From IMG/VR virus record IMGVR_UViG_3300025698_000002, positions 1-43,313 of that record: 43,313 nt of DNA; one strand, given 5' to 3'. The notes beneath the pieces are model-generated. The model was given only the letters and a program-made list of their open reading frames with translations, searched no databases and was not told the DNA's origin. Position 1 is the stretch's first letter, and each line of letters starts with the position of its first letter. Shown here one piece after another: positions 15,946 through 24,271 of this stretch. The position numbers and the translations under genes are program-made. Source of the stretch: a virus.

Positions 15946-15976
15946 AGAGATTAACCTCTCTTTTCTTTAATTTTTA
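15944..15976 (+). terminator. Hairpin terminator after the tail tube gene
   Basis: AAAGAGA pairs with TCTCTTT (15957-15963) across a six-base loop, followed by a T-rich run. The stem begins at the last base of the stop codon. Like the hairpin after the capsid gene, it marks the end of a highly expressed structural gene and probably reduces read-through into the chaperone and tape-measure genes. Confidence 0.65.
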
Positions 15977-16011
15977 GTTTAAGTAAGTTTAGTATATAAG
16001 GAGATAGAAAA

Positions 16012-16359
16012 ATGAAAAAAGAAAAAACAGAGTATGAACTACCTTTTGTAAATAACGGAAAAAAATTTACACTATCCAATTGGACTGTGGAAAAACACAA
16101 GGATGTTCTTCGTGAAGTTAAGCAAATTGAAGATAAAATAAAGGATGAGAAAAAACTAGACGAAAAGTACAGGAACATTCTCATCTTACGTGGACTTAAT
16201 GAGGTAGACCCTAATGTTACCGAAGATGATTTAGCTACAATGCACCCTGATGATTTAGTTGCTATTTTTGCAGCAGTATACTATCAAGGTAAGTGCGGTA
16301 TAATAGCTAAAGAGGATTTTCGGAAGGGTCAAAAGACCCAAAAGAGTTCCAAAAAGTAA
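16012..16359 (+). CDS. Tail assembly chaperone, upstream frame (G-like)
   Basis: A 115-residue protein after AAGGAGATAGAAAA. It is charged and helical, ending in a lysine-rich tail. Placed between tail tube and tape measure, it matches the first of the two tail assembly chaperone frames in long-tailed viruses. The last codons (AAA AAG TAA) form a probable -1 slip site into the frame that runs to 16613. The longer fusion product would bind the tape measure during tail assembly, as established for phage lambda G and GT. Confidence 0.7.
   Translation: MKKEKTEYELPFVNNGKKFTLSNWTVEKHKDVLREVKQIEDKIKDEKKLDEKYRNILILRGLNEVDPNVTEDDLATMHPDDLVAIFAAVYYQGKCGIIAKEDFRKGQKTQKSSKK
16350..16356 (+). promoter_or_regulatory. 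Probable -1 ribosomal frameshift site (CAAAAAG)
   Basis: The zero frame reads TCC AAA AAG TAA. A one-base backward slip on CAAAAAG moves the ribosome into an open frame (AAA GTA AGA CAG and onward) that reaches 16613 without a stop. A perfect hairpin, GGGTC, AAAA, GACCC (16326-16339), lies ten bases before the slip site. The position in the tail chaperone pair is exactly where such frameshifts occur in long-tailed viruses. Confidence 0.6.
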
Positions 16360-16613
16360 GACAGTTTCCAAGTGAACAGCTTGCTGCGTTGATCTCGTGG
16401 CAAGGTGAATTTTTTATTAACGGTCACACCATAGAGTATCTTGATTCTATGGTTTACTGGACATTCTTAGAAATAACTGACGGTATAAATACTTCACGTT
16501 TAGCACAACAACCATCACGACCTGGAAAAACTAAAAAGATATCAAAATCACAGCAGGTTATGAAGGAAGCACGAATTAAGCAGCGTGAAAAAGAAGGAAT
16601 ACATCATGGCTGA
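16353..16613 (+). CDS. Tail assembly chaperone, frameshifted extension (T-like)
   Basis: An open frame of 86 codons in the -1 frame relative to the upstream chaperone, with no good start of its own: the first usable codon is a TTG at 16389 without a ribosome site. It carries an aromatic segment (QGEFFINGHTIEYLDSMVYWT) and a lysine-rich tail. It is therefore best read as the C-terminal part of a frameshift fusion with the 16012 gene. It overlaps the start of the tape measure gene by eight bases. Confidence 0.65.
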   Translation, partial: KVRQFPSEQLAALISWQGEFFINGHTIEYLDSMVYWTFLEITDGINTSRLAQQPSRPGKTKKISKSQQVMKEARIKQREKEGIHHG

Positions 16614-19470
16614 TGACGTTACAAAAAATATTAACTATAACTACAAAACAAATGTTCAAACGCTTACTGCAAAGCATAAGAGTTTTGATTCAGTACTAGG
16701 TAGAGTAACAACTAGAACGGAAAAGTGGCAAAACACTATAGGTAAAAGTGATAAGAAGCTAATAGGATACAGTGAATCAACAAAATCTGCCACTAAGAAT
16801 ACAAAAAGAATGTCTAGTGGCATGCAAGGGTTAGCCACAAAGGCGAAAGGTTTAACTTCTGGTATGGGTGGACTTGCCTTACGTTTCGTTGGGTATAACA
16901 TGATTCTTAATCAAGTCATGGGTGCTCAACAAAAACTTATAGATTTTATAAAAGAATCTGTTGCAGCATATCGTGAATTTGAACTTAGACTTGCAGAAAT
17001 TAGTACTATACTCGGTTCTGACCAGATACCATTAATGGGAAGATTACAATCTGGAATAGAGAATCTATCAATTGCATACGGACAGGCAACAAGTGATATG
17101 TCTAAGGGTATGTACGACATCTTATCTGCTGCGTTTGATGCAGAGGATGCCATTAATCTTTTAACAACGGCAACACAGGCTAGCATTGCTGGTATATCTG
17201 ATATTAGAACATCCGTTGATATTTTTACAACAGTTTTAAATACATATGGTATGCAGGTTGAACAAGCAACCCAAGTTTCTAATACGTTATTTCAATCGGT
17301 TGTACGTGGTAAGTTCCAATTTCAGGATTTAGAGCAAGCGTTAGGTTATGTTGTACCAATTGCTGCACAAGCTGGAATTGCCTTTGATGAACTGATGGCT
17401 GCACTTTCAACTGCGACAAGACACGGTTTGCATCTTGATATGACAGCAAGAGGTTTAGCACTTGCTATTCAGGGTATTGTAAATCCATCTACTAAAGCTA
17501 CAAACGCAGCAGAGAAATATGGAATCGAAATGAATGGTCTAGCGTTGCGTGTAATGGGATTACACGGATGGTTTGAAAAACTAAATGAAGCAACAAAGGA
17601 GTTCGGTAGTAGTATACTCGGTGAGCTAATACCAAACATGCGTTCACTTCGAGTTGCTATGGTTTTAGCTGGTGATATCGGACTTGAGGGTTTTAGGAAT
17701 GATTTAGTAGAGCTTGCTAACATGGGAAATGCAACGTCAGATGCTTTGGAAGAAATAATGAACACAAGTCAGTTCGTTTCCAATCAATTAACTCAACAAT
17801 GGGAACAGGTAAAGAGAGATGTTGGTGAAGATTGGGATGAATTTGCGATTAACATCCAGAAGGGTGTTCTTGCTATAGCTAGTATTTTTAATCGTGGTGA
17901 ATATAAATCTAGTGCTGGTGAGGACTATAAGTTTATAAAAGATGATGATATACATAATGCAACATCGTATCTTAAGATTTTAGATGAAATTAAAAGCAAA
18001 GAGACAGAAAGAGATACGTTAGAACCTGATTTTATACCAAATCTTGCTAGGCAATGGTCTCCAATACACAGAATACGAGCCTCATTCGATGCAATAGTAG
18101 ATAAAATAACAGGTGCTAAAAAAGTTTCGTCAACACCTGTTTCTGATTTGAATGAAGATATTGCTGATTTACTTTTATCACAAGAAGATTTTCAGGATCC
18201 ATTTAATGATGTAGTTGGTGGAATTTCCACTGAAATAAATACACTAGGTGATCTGGAACTAACACTCAACAATGTAGAGCTTGCTATTGTTTCACTTGAG
18301 GATGATTTACTAAAAACATTTGTGTATGGTTTTCAGGATGCATCTGGTTCAATGAAAGAAGCATCTGTTAGTGTCAGTGATTTAACAACCCTAACACAAG
18401 AGCAACGTGAAGAGCTAAGTAAGCTAGGTACTACAATACAAGGTAACTTAGCATATCAGTACATGTCACTACATGCACAAAGAGAGTATGCTGATGCTAC
18501 ACACGATGTATCAATGGGATTAGAGGTTGCAGGTTATGCATATAAGGAAATTCCAGCTAACATACAAGCAGCGGTTAATGCGGTTCGTACATATAAAAAA
18601 GCACAGGATGAAAATCGTAAAGCTACACAGCGAATGACCGCAGCAATGAGGGTTTATCAAATACAATTATTAGAATTACAATTAAAGGGTATGATGCGTA
18701 GGCGTGGACTTACACGAATGGAAGAAAAGCAGATTAAAAAAATACAAATTTTACAAGCAAAAGCACGTCTTGAAAACATGAGATCACAAAAACAAACACT
18801 AGAAGCTGATGTCACTACAAATCAGGATAGTCAAGAACTTATTGATGATTATCTTGCAAAGATCAAAGAAAAGCAGTACGAGTTAAATTACACATACAAT
18901 CAACAAATAATAGACTTAGAAACGATGATTAGTCGAGAAGGGGAAAAGCTACAAACAAGATACGATTGGTGGGAAACTACAAACGCTAAAATAATCACTA
19001 ATTCTGATGAGCTAATAGAAACACTTAATAAAATAATGGATGAGCCATTGTTTTTATCCATGTTAAAGGATTACGGTTTGGATGTTGATGAGCTATCAAC
19101 AAAAATTCAAGGGTTACGGGATACTGCTGCTGGTAAAGTAGGAACATACTTAAAAGATGAAGATACTGCTAAAAAACCTTTAACACTACCAGTTGGTAAT
19201 TTTATGAGCCAATTTCAAAACCTTCCATCTAGTCTTTCTCTTCCTTTTATAGGACAAAAAGCAGTATCACCTATGGTGGGTATGAATAGACAAAGAGACG
19301 TATCGAACTCAAGATCAGATGGTGGAGTTAAAATAGATAATGTTACAATAGAAGTAAAAGAGATCGCTGAGATGAACAGTGTTGAAAAACTAGCAGCACT
19401 ATTATCAATAGCTGAAGGTAATGGTTTACTAAATAATGGTAGAACACAATATAAATTTAGGACAGGTTAA
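16606..19470 (+). CDS. Tail tape measure protein
   Basis: A 954-residue protein, the longest in the genome. The start at 16606 is chosen for its GAAGGAA site. The N-terminus is basic. Residues about 110-330 match the TP901-type tape measure core (YDILSAAFDAEDA, LLTTATQASIAGI, ELMAALSTATRHG). One or more hydrophobic helices lie near 85-105 (LALRFVGYNMILNQVM). Long coiled-coil stretches follow at about 670-800. It sets tail length and may aid DNA passage. At roughly 1.5 angstrom per residue this predicts a tail near 140 nm, using the usual helical estimate. Confidence 0.92.
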   Translation: MADDVTKNINYNYKTNVQTLTAKHKSFDSVLGRVTTRTEKWQNTIGKSDKKLIGYSESTKSATKNTKRMSSGMQGLATKAKGLTSGMGGLALRFVGYNMILNQVMGAQQKLIDFIKESVAAYREFELRLAEISTILGSDQIPLMGRLQSGIENLSIAYGQATSDMSKGMYDILSAAFDAEDAINLLTTATQASIAGISDIRTSVDIFTTVLNTYGMQVEQATQVSNTLFQSVVRGKFQFQDLEQALGYVVPIAAQAGIAFDELMAALSTATRHGLHLDMTARGLALAIQGIVNPSTKATNAAEKYGIEMNGLALRVMGLHGWFEKLNEATKEFGSSILGELIPNMRSLRVAMVLAGDIGLEGFRNDLVELANMGNATSDALEEIMNTSQFVSNQLTQQWEQVKRDVGEDWDEFAINIQKGVLAIASIFNRGEYKSSAGEDYKFIKDDDIHNATSYLKILDEIKSKETERDTLEPDFIPNLARQWSPIHRIRASFDAIVDKITGAKKVSSTPVSDLNEDIADLLLSQEDFQDPFNDVVGGISTEINTLGDLELTLNNVELAIVSLEDDLLKTFVYGFQDASGSMKEASVSVSDLTTLTQEQREELSKLGTTIQGNLAYQYMSLHAQREYADATHDVSMGLEVAGYAYKEIPANIQAAVNAVRTYKKAQDENRKATQRMTAAMRVYQIQLLELQLKGMMRRRGLTRMEEKQIKKIQILQAKARLENMRSQKQTLEADVTTNQDSQELIDDYLAKIKEKQYELNYTYNQQIIDLETMISREGEKLQTRYDWWETTNAKIITNSDELIETLNKIMDEPLFLSMLKDYGLDVDELSTKIQGLRDTAAGKVGTYLKDEDTAKKPLTLPVGNFMSQFQNLPSSLSLPFIGQKAVSPMVGMNRQRDVSNSRSDGGVKIDNVTIEVKEIAEMNSVEKLAALLSIAEGNGLLNNGRTQYKFRTG

Positions 19471-19472
19471 AA

Positions 19473-19631
19473 ATGAGGCAAACACAAGCTACAACCGCAA
19501 CATACCAAATGAAATCATATACCGATACCGATGCAATAGATATAACTAAAGATGATATTATAGTTGGTGTTGATTCACTTGGGAATACTTGGGTATTAAT
19601 AAAACAAACACAAGGGAGACTGTTCGAATGA
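19473..19631 (+). CDS. Small tail-module protein (52 aa)
   Basis: An open frame of 52 codons from the ATG at 19473, starting two bases after the tape measure stop. The second half reads DDIIVGVDSLGNTWVLIK, a predicted beta hairpin. The next gene has a similar segment (DVVVGIDINASPDKIVIFRI), so the two look like duplicated mini-domains. Its stop overlaps the next ATG. The function is unknown, but a baseplate or tube-tip role fits the position. Confidence 0.65.
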   Translation: MRQTQATTATYQMKSYTDTDAIDITKDDIIVGVDSLGNTWVLIKQTQGRLFE

Positions 19632-19774
19632 GATATACAGTTGATTATACTAGCCTAGTAGCTGATGCATATATAACACTAAACATAGGTGATGTTGTCG
19701 TTGGTATTGATATCAACGCATCACCAGATAAGATAGTTATATTTAGAATAGATAAAACAGGAAGGAATTTATAA
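19628..19774 (+). CDS. Small tail-module protein, paralogue of the previous gene (48 aa)
   Basis: The start at 19628 (MRYTVDYTS) is chosen because it overlaps the previous stop by ATGA and a GGGAG site lies upstream. A longer form from 19589 lacks support. It contains GDVVVGIDINASPDKIVIF, alike in pattern to the neighbouring 52-residue protein. Its stop overlaps the following start (TAATG). Confidence 0.65.
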   Translation: MRYTVDYTSLVADAYITLNIGDVVVGIDINASPDKIVIFRIDKTGRNL

Positions 19775-20349
19775 TGGGCTTAGAAGATCAACGAGATTTT
19801 ATTAAGTTCTACGGTATAGTGTATCCAGATTGGAACATAACATTCGGTATATTTACAGATCACACAGAACAACTTGTTAGTGATTATATTAGTGATGCTT
19901 GTTTAACAACTGAGTATACCGAAGCAGATGTCAATGGCTCTATAAGGATTGACTTCTTATTTCCACATCACATTAAAAAACAATACTATATCGAAGGTGT
20001 AATTGAGGGTGAAATTACATGTGCATGCAATGGGGATGATTCAACAGTTAGTGACTATCGTATAACAGTATCAAAAACAAACGAAACCTATAAGGGTGCA
20101 GAAGATTTCGTTACAACAGGATGGATAGCTGTAGCTCATGCTCTTACCTGGGATGCAATACACGATGTCGGTGATGAAATAACATATAACTACAAAATTG
20201 AGGCATGGGATGATATATACGAACTTCTTGTTGAAGATAGAGTATACATCAAAATAGAGGTTAGATTTGATAATGACCACGGTATACTAATGCACGCTAA
20301 CGATTCAGAGTGGCATGATGTTTGGATAAAAATTCCATTTAGGCTATAA
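19774..20349 (+). CDS. Tail protein, unknown (191 aa)
   Basis: A 191-residue, mainly beta protein in the distal tail module, acidic and with many aromatic residues (GIVYPDWNITFGIF near the start). A cysteine pair (CACN) lies near residue 87. It follows the tape measure and two small proteins, where distal tail or baseplate hub proteins are normally found. No family is recognised. Confidence 0.65.
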   Translation: MGLEDQRDFIKFYGIVYPDWNITFGIFTDHTEQLVSDYISDACLTTEYTEADVNGSIRIDFLFPHHIKKQYYIEGVIEGEITCACNGDDSTVSDYRITVSKTNETYKGAEDFVTTGWIAVAHALTWDAIHDVGDEITYNYKIEAWDDIYELLVEDRVYIKIEVRFDNDHGILMHANDSEWHDVWIKIPFRL

Positions 20350-20351
20350 AA

Positions 20352-21206
20352 ATGGTAAACGAAATAACACTTACACAAACAGCAAATCAACTGCACTCAC
20401 TGACGATACGACCCAATGCAAATGGTGATACTATAGAGTTAACAACTGAATGTGGACAGAACTTTCAGTGCGTTGATGAAGTAATACCAGATGGATATAC
20501 AACAATCAACTATGCTAGTGCTGGCGTTGGCGTTGACACTGATCTTTACGAACTAGAAGATCATACAACAGAAACAGGTACTATAGTTCAAGTTAACTGC
20601 TATGCAGTTGTAAACCCAATAAATGTAACAGGCTTTTGGTCTAATGCGATAATAAAAACACACGGAACAGAGTACGTTGGTGAAAAAATAAGCGAGCCAA
20701 AAAATACGTGGACAACAGTGCCATCGTACTTTCATGTGAACCCATATACGAGTGAAGCTTGGACCTGGGATGAAATAGATGCTTTGCAGTGTGGAGTTCA
20801 GATATATACAACTGGCTCTATACATCCTGTAACTCAAGTATATGCGGTTGTATACTACACCGTGCCATCTGTCACAGATTGTACACTTACAGCACCAGAA
20901 GAAGTATCAGATGACCACTCACAGAATGTAAAGATGCTGAACCTATGGAATGGTGAACGTATAGTATTCGGTTTATCACGAAGTAAATGGGGATTAGTTC
21001 TAACTGGTAGAGAGTGGTATGATGGTGCGTGTGAGAAGATTATGTGTGTACAAGATTTAGGATTAGATGATCTACCAATCACTATCGGTGGTTTAAATAA
21101 TATAAATTGGGATGGCGATTGGAGAATCATCAGCTTTGGATGGAAAATAATAAACGAATGTCCAGAGCATATTGAGTGGATGTTGGAGTTAGAAAAGTAT
21201 GAGTGA
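20352..21206 (+). CDS. Distal tail protein, paralogue A (284 aa)
   Basis: A beta-rich 284-residue protein. Around residues 110-165 it holds a domain with an EAWTWDEIDALQCGVQIY signature. The C-terminal part has NLWNGERIVFG and WKIINECPEHIEWMLEL. The next gene has the same order of features (TWTWADV, NLWKTTVKTRD, SPDYYGYNLVLEKV), so the pair arose by duplication. The C-terminal domain suggests a Dit-like role in attaching the tail tip. It overlaps the next gene by eight bases. Confidence 0.65.
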   Translation: MVNEITLTQTANQLHSLTIRPNANGDTIELTTECGQNFQCVDEVIPDGYTTINYASAGVGVDTDLYELEDHTTETGTIVQVNCYAVVNPINVTGFWSNAIIKTHGTEYVGEKISEPKNTWTTVPSYFHVNPYTSEAWTWDEIDALQCGVQIYTTGSIHPVTQVYAVVYYTVPSVTDCTLTAPEEVSDDHSQNVKMLNLWNGERIVFGLSRSKWGLVLTGREWYDGACEKIMCVQDLGLDDLPITIGGLNNINWDGDWRIISFGWKIINECPEHIEWMLELEKYE

Positions 21207-22158
21207 AAGTGAGTGTGGAAACTGCGAACTTTGTACATTCAATGTTGAACGATCTGAGATATTTTACTTCGATTCGTATGCTATGGATGGTCTTAGAGAT
21301 GGATGGGAAGATAACCCTGAAAACATGGTAGATGGTTTTTTAATATTACCTGCTATAACATATATTGATGATACAATACAGTGGTTAAATGAAAATACAG
21401 CAACAGTGCAAGTAGATAAGACAATAACTAAGGTAGAGTTCAGAGCGTATAGCACAACTGGTTCACTAAGTGGTCTTGCTGGTCCACTACTTCAATATCT
21501 AAGACCTGTATATGTTGCAGGTCAAGGTGATACTCAATCGTGGCAACCAAATACTACACCAGTTGGAACGGCTGTTGCAGGCTGGTCCGATTGGTATAAT
21601 ATAACAACCGATACAAATGCACCCGTTACTTGGACATGGGCTGATGTTGTTGCTATGGATATGGATACTTGGGGTGTTAGAACACCAAGTGGCGACCCAC
21701 AACTGTTGGCATGTTTTAGGGTAGAAGTACGTGTTACATGGAATGAATCAGTGCAAATTTACTTTCCTAAAAGTATAAAGGGTGGTCTATCAAAGAACAT
21801 AGATATATTTAATCTATGGAAAACAACAGTTAAAACTAGAGATTCTGGTTTAAATAGTCAGCCGTATACATTTAGTGGTGTTATGATGCCAATATGTGCT
21901 ATTGGCGGTGGTGCTGTATTATGTTTTCCAGTATGTTTTCCACTGTGCTTCGAAGCTGATACAGGAATTGATTTTGTAACTGCACCAAGTGTATTTAAAA
22001 CGATACACGAGTGGATTGAAAATCACGATAAGGTTATAATTAGTTGCTACGGAAAGTGTGCCAATGGTGTGTATATAATAAAGCAGTTTAGTACACACAG
22101 CATGCGAAGTCCAGATTACTATGGATACAATTTAGTATTAGAAAAAGTGAGAGATTAA
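21199..22158 (+). CDS. Distal tail protein, paralogue B (319 aa)
   Basis: A 319-residue relative of the upstream gene. It opens with a cysteine cluster (CGNCELCTF near residues 5-13), then has a beta domain with APVTWTWADVVAMDMDTWG around 135-155, and a C-terminal domain with further cysteines (CFPVCFPLCF near 240-250). It probably forms part of the tail tip. The cysteine clusters fit the pattern seen in the capsid, connector and tube proteins. Confidence 0.65.
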   Translation: MSESECGNCELCTFNVERSEIFYFDSYAMDGLRDGWEDNPENMVDGFLILPAITYIDDTIQWLNENTATVQVDKTITKVEFRAYSTTGSLSGLAGPLLQYLRPVYVAGQGDTQSWQPNTTPVGTAVAGWSDWYNITTDTNAPVTWTWADVVAMDMDTWGVRTPSGDPQLLACFRVEVRVTWNESVQIYFPKSIKGGLSKNIDIFNLWKTTVKTRDSGLNSQPYTFSGVMMPICAIGGGAVLCFPVCFPLCFEADTGIDFVTAPSVFKTIHEWIENHDKVIISCYGKCANGVYIIKQFSTHSMRSPDYYGYNLVLEKVRD

Positions 22159-22159
22159 A

Positions 22160-22594
22160 ATGGTAGATATAAAGAATTATCACAAACAATATTATTTAAA
22201 AAATACAAATAAAATATTGCAAGAATCAAAAACTTATCAACAATCTAAAAAGGGAAAAATAACATTAAGACGATATGACCAATCGGAAAAAGGTAAAATA
22301 AGAACAATACGATATACACAATCTAAAAAGGGAAGAGCATCTCAAAAAAGAAGGCGTGATATGTATCGACAGACAAAAAAGTGGAAAATAGCAAAAGCAA
22401 AAAGGAATCGAAATTTTGGTTGGATACTCATGTTTCCAAACCCATTTGCTACATCCGAAATTGTAGAGTATCATCACATTAATGATGCATATGTAATTGC
22501 ATTACCTAAAGATTTACATCATCAATATATGGGTAAATTTCATAGAGAAAAAACTATGGAAATAGTAAAACAAATATATTTAGGAGATAATTAA
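22160..22594 (+). CDS. HNH homing endonuclease with basic repeat region
   Basis: A 144-residue free-standing endonuclease between two tail genes. Residues 10-85 are very basic, with a repeated YxQSxKGK unit (three copies about 17 residues apart), probably a DNA-binding array. The C-terminus is an HNH nuclease: EYHHIND, then ALPKDLHH, then GKFHRE. A remnant of the same family lies after the portal gene and a second intact copy at 23449. It probably cuts genomes lacking the insert and spreads by repair. The base composition is more AT-rich than the neighbouring tail genes. Confidence 0.85.
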   Translation: MVDIKNYHKQYYLKNTNKILQESKTYQQSKKGKITLRRYDQSEKGKIRTIRYTQSKKGRASQKRRRDMYRQTKKWKIAKAKRNRNFGWILMFPNPFATSEIVEYHHINDAYVIALPKDLHHQYMGKFHREKTMEIVKQIYLGDN

Positions 22595-22595
22595 A

Positions 22596-23441
22596 ATGGC
22601 TAATATTAGCTGGTGTGAATCACCAAATGCACTCGACTGTCTTGCAGATGGTGAGTGGGATTTGATGGTTGAGTACATCAAGCATAGTGCAGTTACAGAT
22701 TTTACAATATATGACACTGAAGGAACATGTGTTGATACTGGACAGGCATTTAAGTTTTCAAGAGATGGCGTGCTATCTCAAATGTACGGTGGTGCTGATA
22801 CTGGTGATGATCTAGTTTTATTCGCAAACAGCACCGATGCGTATCCTTATATTCAACTGGATGGTACTGATGACATACGTCTGCATACTTCTGCTGATAT
22901 AGAGTTCTATAGCTCTGCTGAACTATCATTTAAGTTTTTAAATGCTGGTGATACGTCAACAATATCAGGTAGCGATGATACTGGTGATGTACTTAAGTTA
23001 CTTGCAAACAGCACTGATACCTATCCTTTTATACAACTGGAAGGTGATGACTACATTGAACTCGATACAACAAACTACATATACTTCAAAGAACAAGGTG
23101 AACAAACATTCTTGTTTGACCATACATCGCCAACATCGTACATGTACGGTAGCGATGATGCTGGTGATGATCTTATTATACTTGCAAATAGCAGCGATGA
23201 TTGCTCTTCAATATCATTGTTTGGAGATGTTGGAATTAAGTTTGAGATCAAAGCGACATCAGTATTTGAGGTTGCAACGTGCTCGGATGAAATACTATTT
23301 GAAATAGATAGTTCTGCTGGCGATCATCATATGGACTTCCACTGTCTTGAAGCAGATAACTTTGTACTAGAAAATAGAACAGATGACCCCTCTAGCCCCA
23401 CAGATCAAGGGAGAATCTGGTTTCGTGCAGACCTAGTATAA
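22596..23441 (+). CDS. Tail fibre protein with three 60-residue repeats
   Basis: A 281-residue fibre-like protein. From about residue 50 to 225 it consists of three repeats with an exact 60-residue period: DTGDDLVLFANST at 68-80, DTGDVLKLLANST at 128-140, DAGDDLIILANSS at 188-200. Each is preceded by an F-K/L-F strand. The C-terminus (DPSSPTDQGRIWFRADLV) is a motif found at the end of many viral fibres. It is probably a trimeric shaft. It is flanked by homing endonuclease genes on both sides. Confidence 0.75.
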   Translation: MANISWCESPNALDCLADGEWDLMVEYIKHSAVTDFTIYDTEGTCVDTGQAFKFSRDGVLSQMYGGADTGDDLVLFANSTDAYPYIQLDGTDDIRLHTSADIEFYSSAELSFKFLNAGDTSTISGSDDTGDVLKLLANSTDTYPFIQLEGDDYIELDTTNYIYFKEQGEQTFLFDHTSPTSYMYGSDDAGDDLIILANSSDDCSSISLFGDVGIKFEIKATSVFEVATCSDEILFEIDSSAGDHHMDFHCLEADNFVLENRTDDPSSPTDQGRIWFRADLV

Positions 23442-23448
23442 TGATAAC

Positions 23449-23982
23449 ATGAATCATGCTGAATATCAAAAACAATGGTATCATTCTCATCCAGGATATT
23501 ATACAAAATATAGGAATGAAAGGTATTTAAAAAATAGAATGGCAATTTTGAAACAGCAAAAAGGATATAATCAATCCGAAAAAGGAAAGGTTGTACATAA
23601 AAAAGCATATTTGAAATATGCCCATTCGAAAAAAGGGCAAAAGAAAATTAAAGAGTGGACATCAAAACATAAATCAGAATCAAATGCTAAATATTATCAA
23701 AAGAATAAAGAGAAATGCAAAATTAAATGTTCGGCATATAAAAAAACAGATAAGGGTAAAATGACAGTTAGTAAAATGATGGCAAAACGAAAACGTAATT
23801 TGGGATTTATATCATTGTTCGATAACCCATTCGATAAATCAGAATTAATAGATTGGCATCATGTTAATAACGATGACGTTGTTGCGTTACCAAGGGATTT
23901 ACATAGACATTTTCAAGGTAAATTCCATAGAGAAAATTTAATATACATAATAAAACAAATATATATGATGGAGATGATGTAA
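23449..23982 (+). CDS. HNH homing endonuclease, second copy
   Basis: A 177-residue relative of the 22160 gene. It has a longer basic repeat region (NQSEKGK, AHSKKGQ and KKTDKGK units) and the C-terminal HNH domain DWHHVNN, VALPRDLH, GKFHRE. It sits between the fibre gene and the next tail gene with only seven bases before it. It is close in sequence to the decayed copy after the portal (both read SELIDWHH). Confidence 0.85.
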   Translation: MNHAEYQKQWYHSHPGYYTKYRNERYLKNRMAILKQQKGYNQSEKGKVVHKKAYLKYAHSKKGQKKIKEWTSKHKSESNAKYYQKNKEKCKIKCSAYKKTDKGKMTVSKMMAKRKRNLGFISLFDNPFDKSELIDWHHVNNDDVVALPRDLHRHFQGKFHRENLIYIIKQIYMMEMM

Positions 23983-23983
23983 A

Positions 23984-24271
23984 ATGAGTAAAATAAGTGA
24001 AGCAAAAATAAAAATATTAGAAGAAATAAAGTCAAAGGAATTTGTAATAGATGTACAATTTGATGATAGTATATCTGATGATAAGCCATTGGGGTGGAAG
24101 TTTTTTAGATTAAATATCTTCCATAAAAATGATGATGGTGAAGCCACGTTTTCTGGTAAAGGTGTATATATCAATACATTAACTGGTGAATTTTTCTTAC
24201 ATAGTGGTGGAGTTAACAGTAAGGCATTAGAACCTAAAGAAGTTATCATAGAACCAGTAGTGGAAGGGTGA
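23984..24271 (+). CDS. Tail-module protein, unknown (95 aa)
   Basis: A 95-residue protein starting one base after the endonuclease stop. A helical N-terminus is followed by a beta-rich part (GEATFSGKGVYINTLTGEFFLHSGG). Its stop overlaps the GTG start of the adhesin-like gene, suggesting coupled expression. It could be a small fibre-associated or assembly protein. The function is unknown. Confidence 0.65.
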   Translation: MSKISEAKIKILEEIKSKEFVIDVQFDDSISDDKPLGWKFFRLNIFHKNDDGEATFSGKGVYINTLTGEFFLHSGGVNSKALEPKEVIIEPVVEG

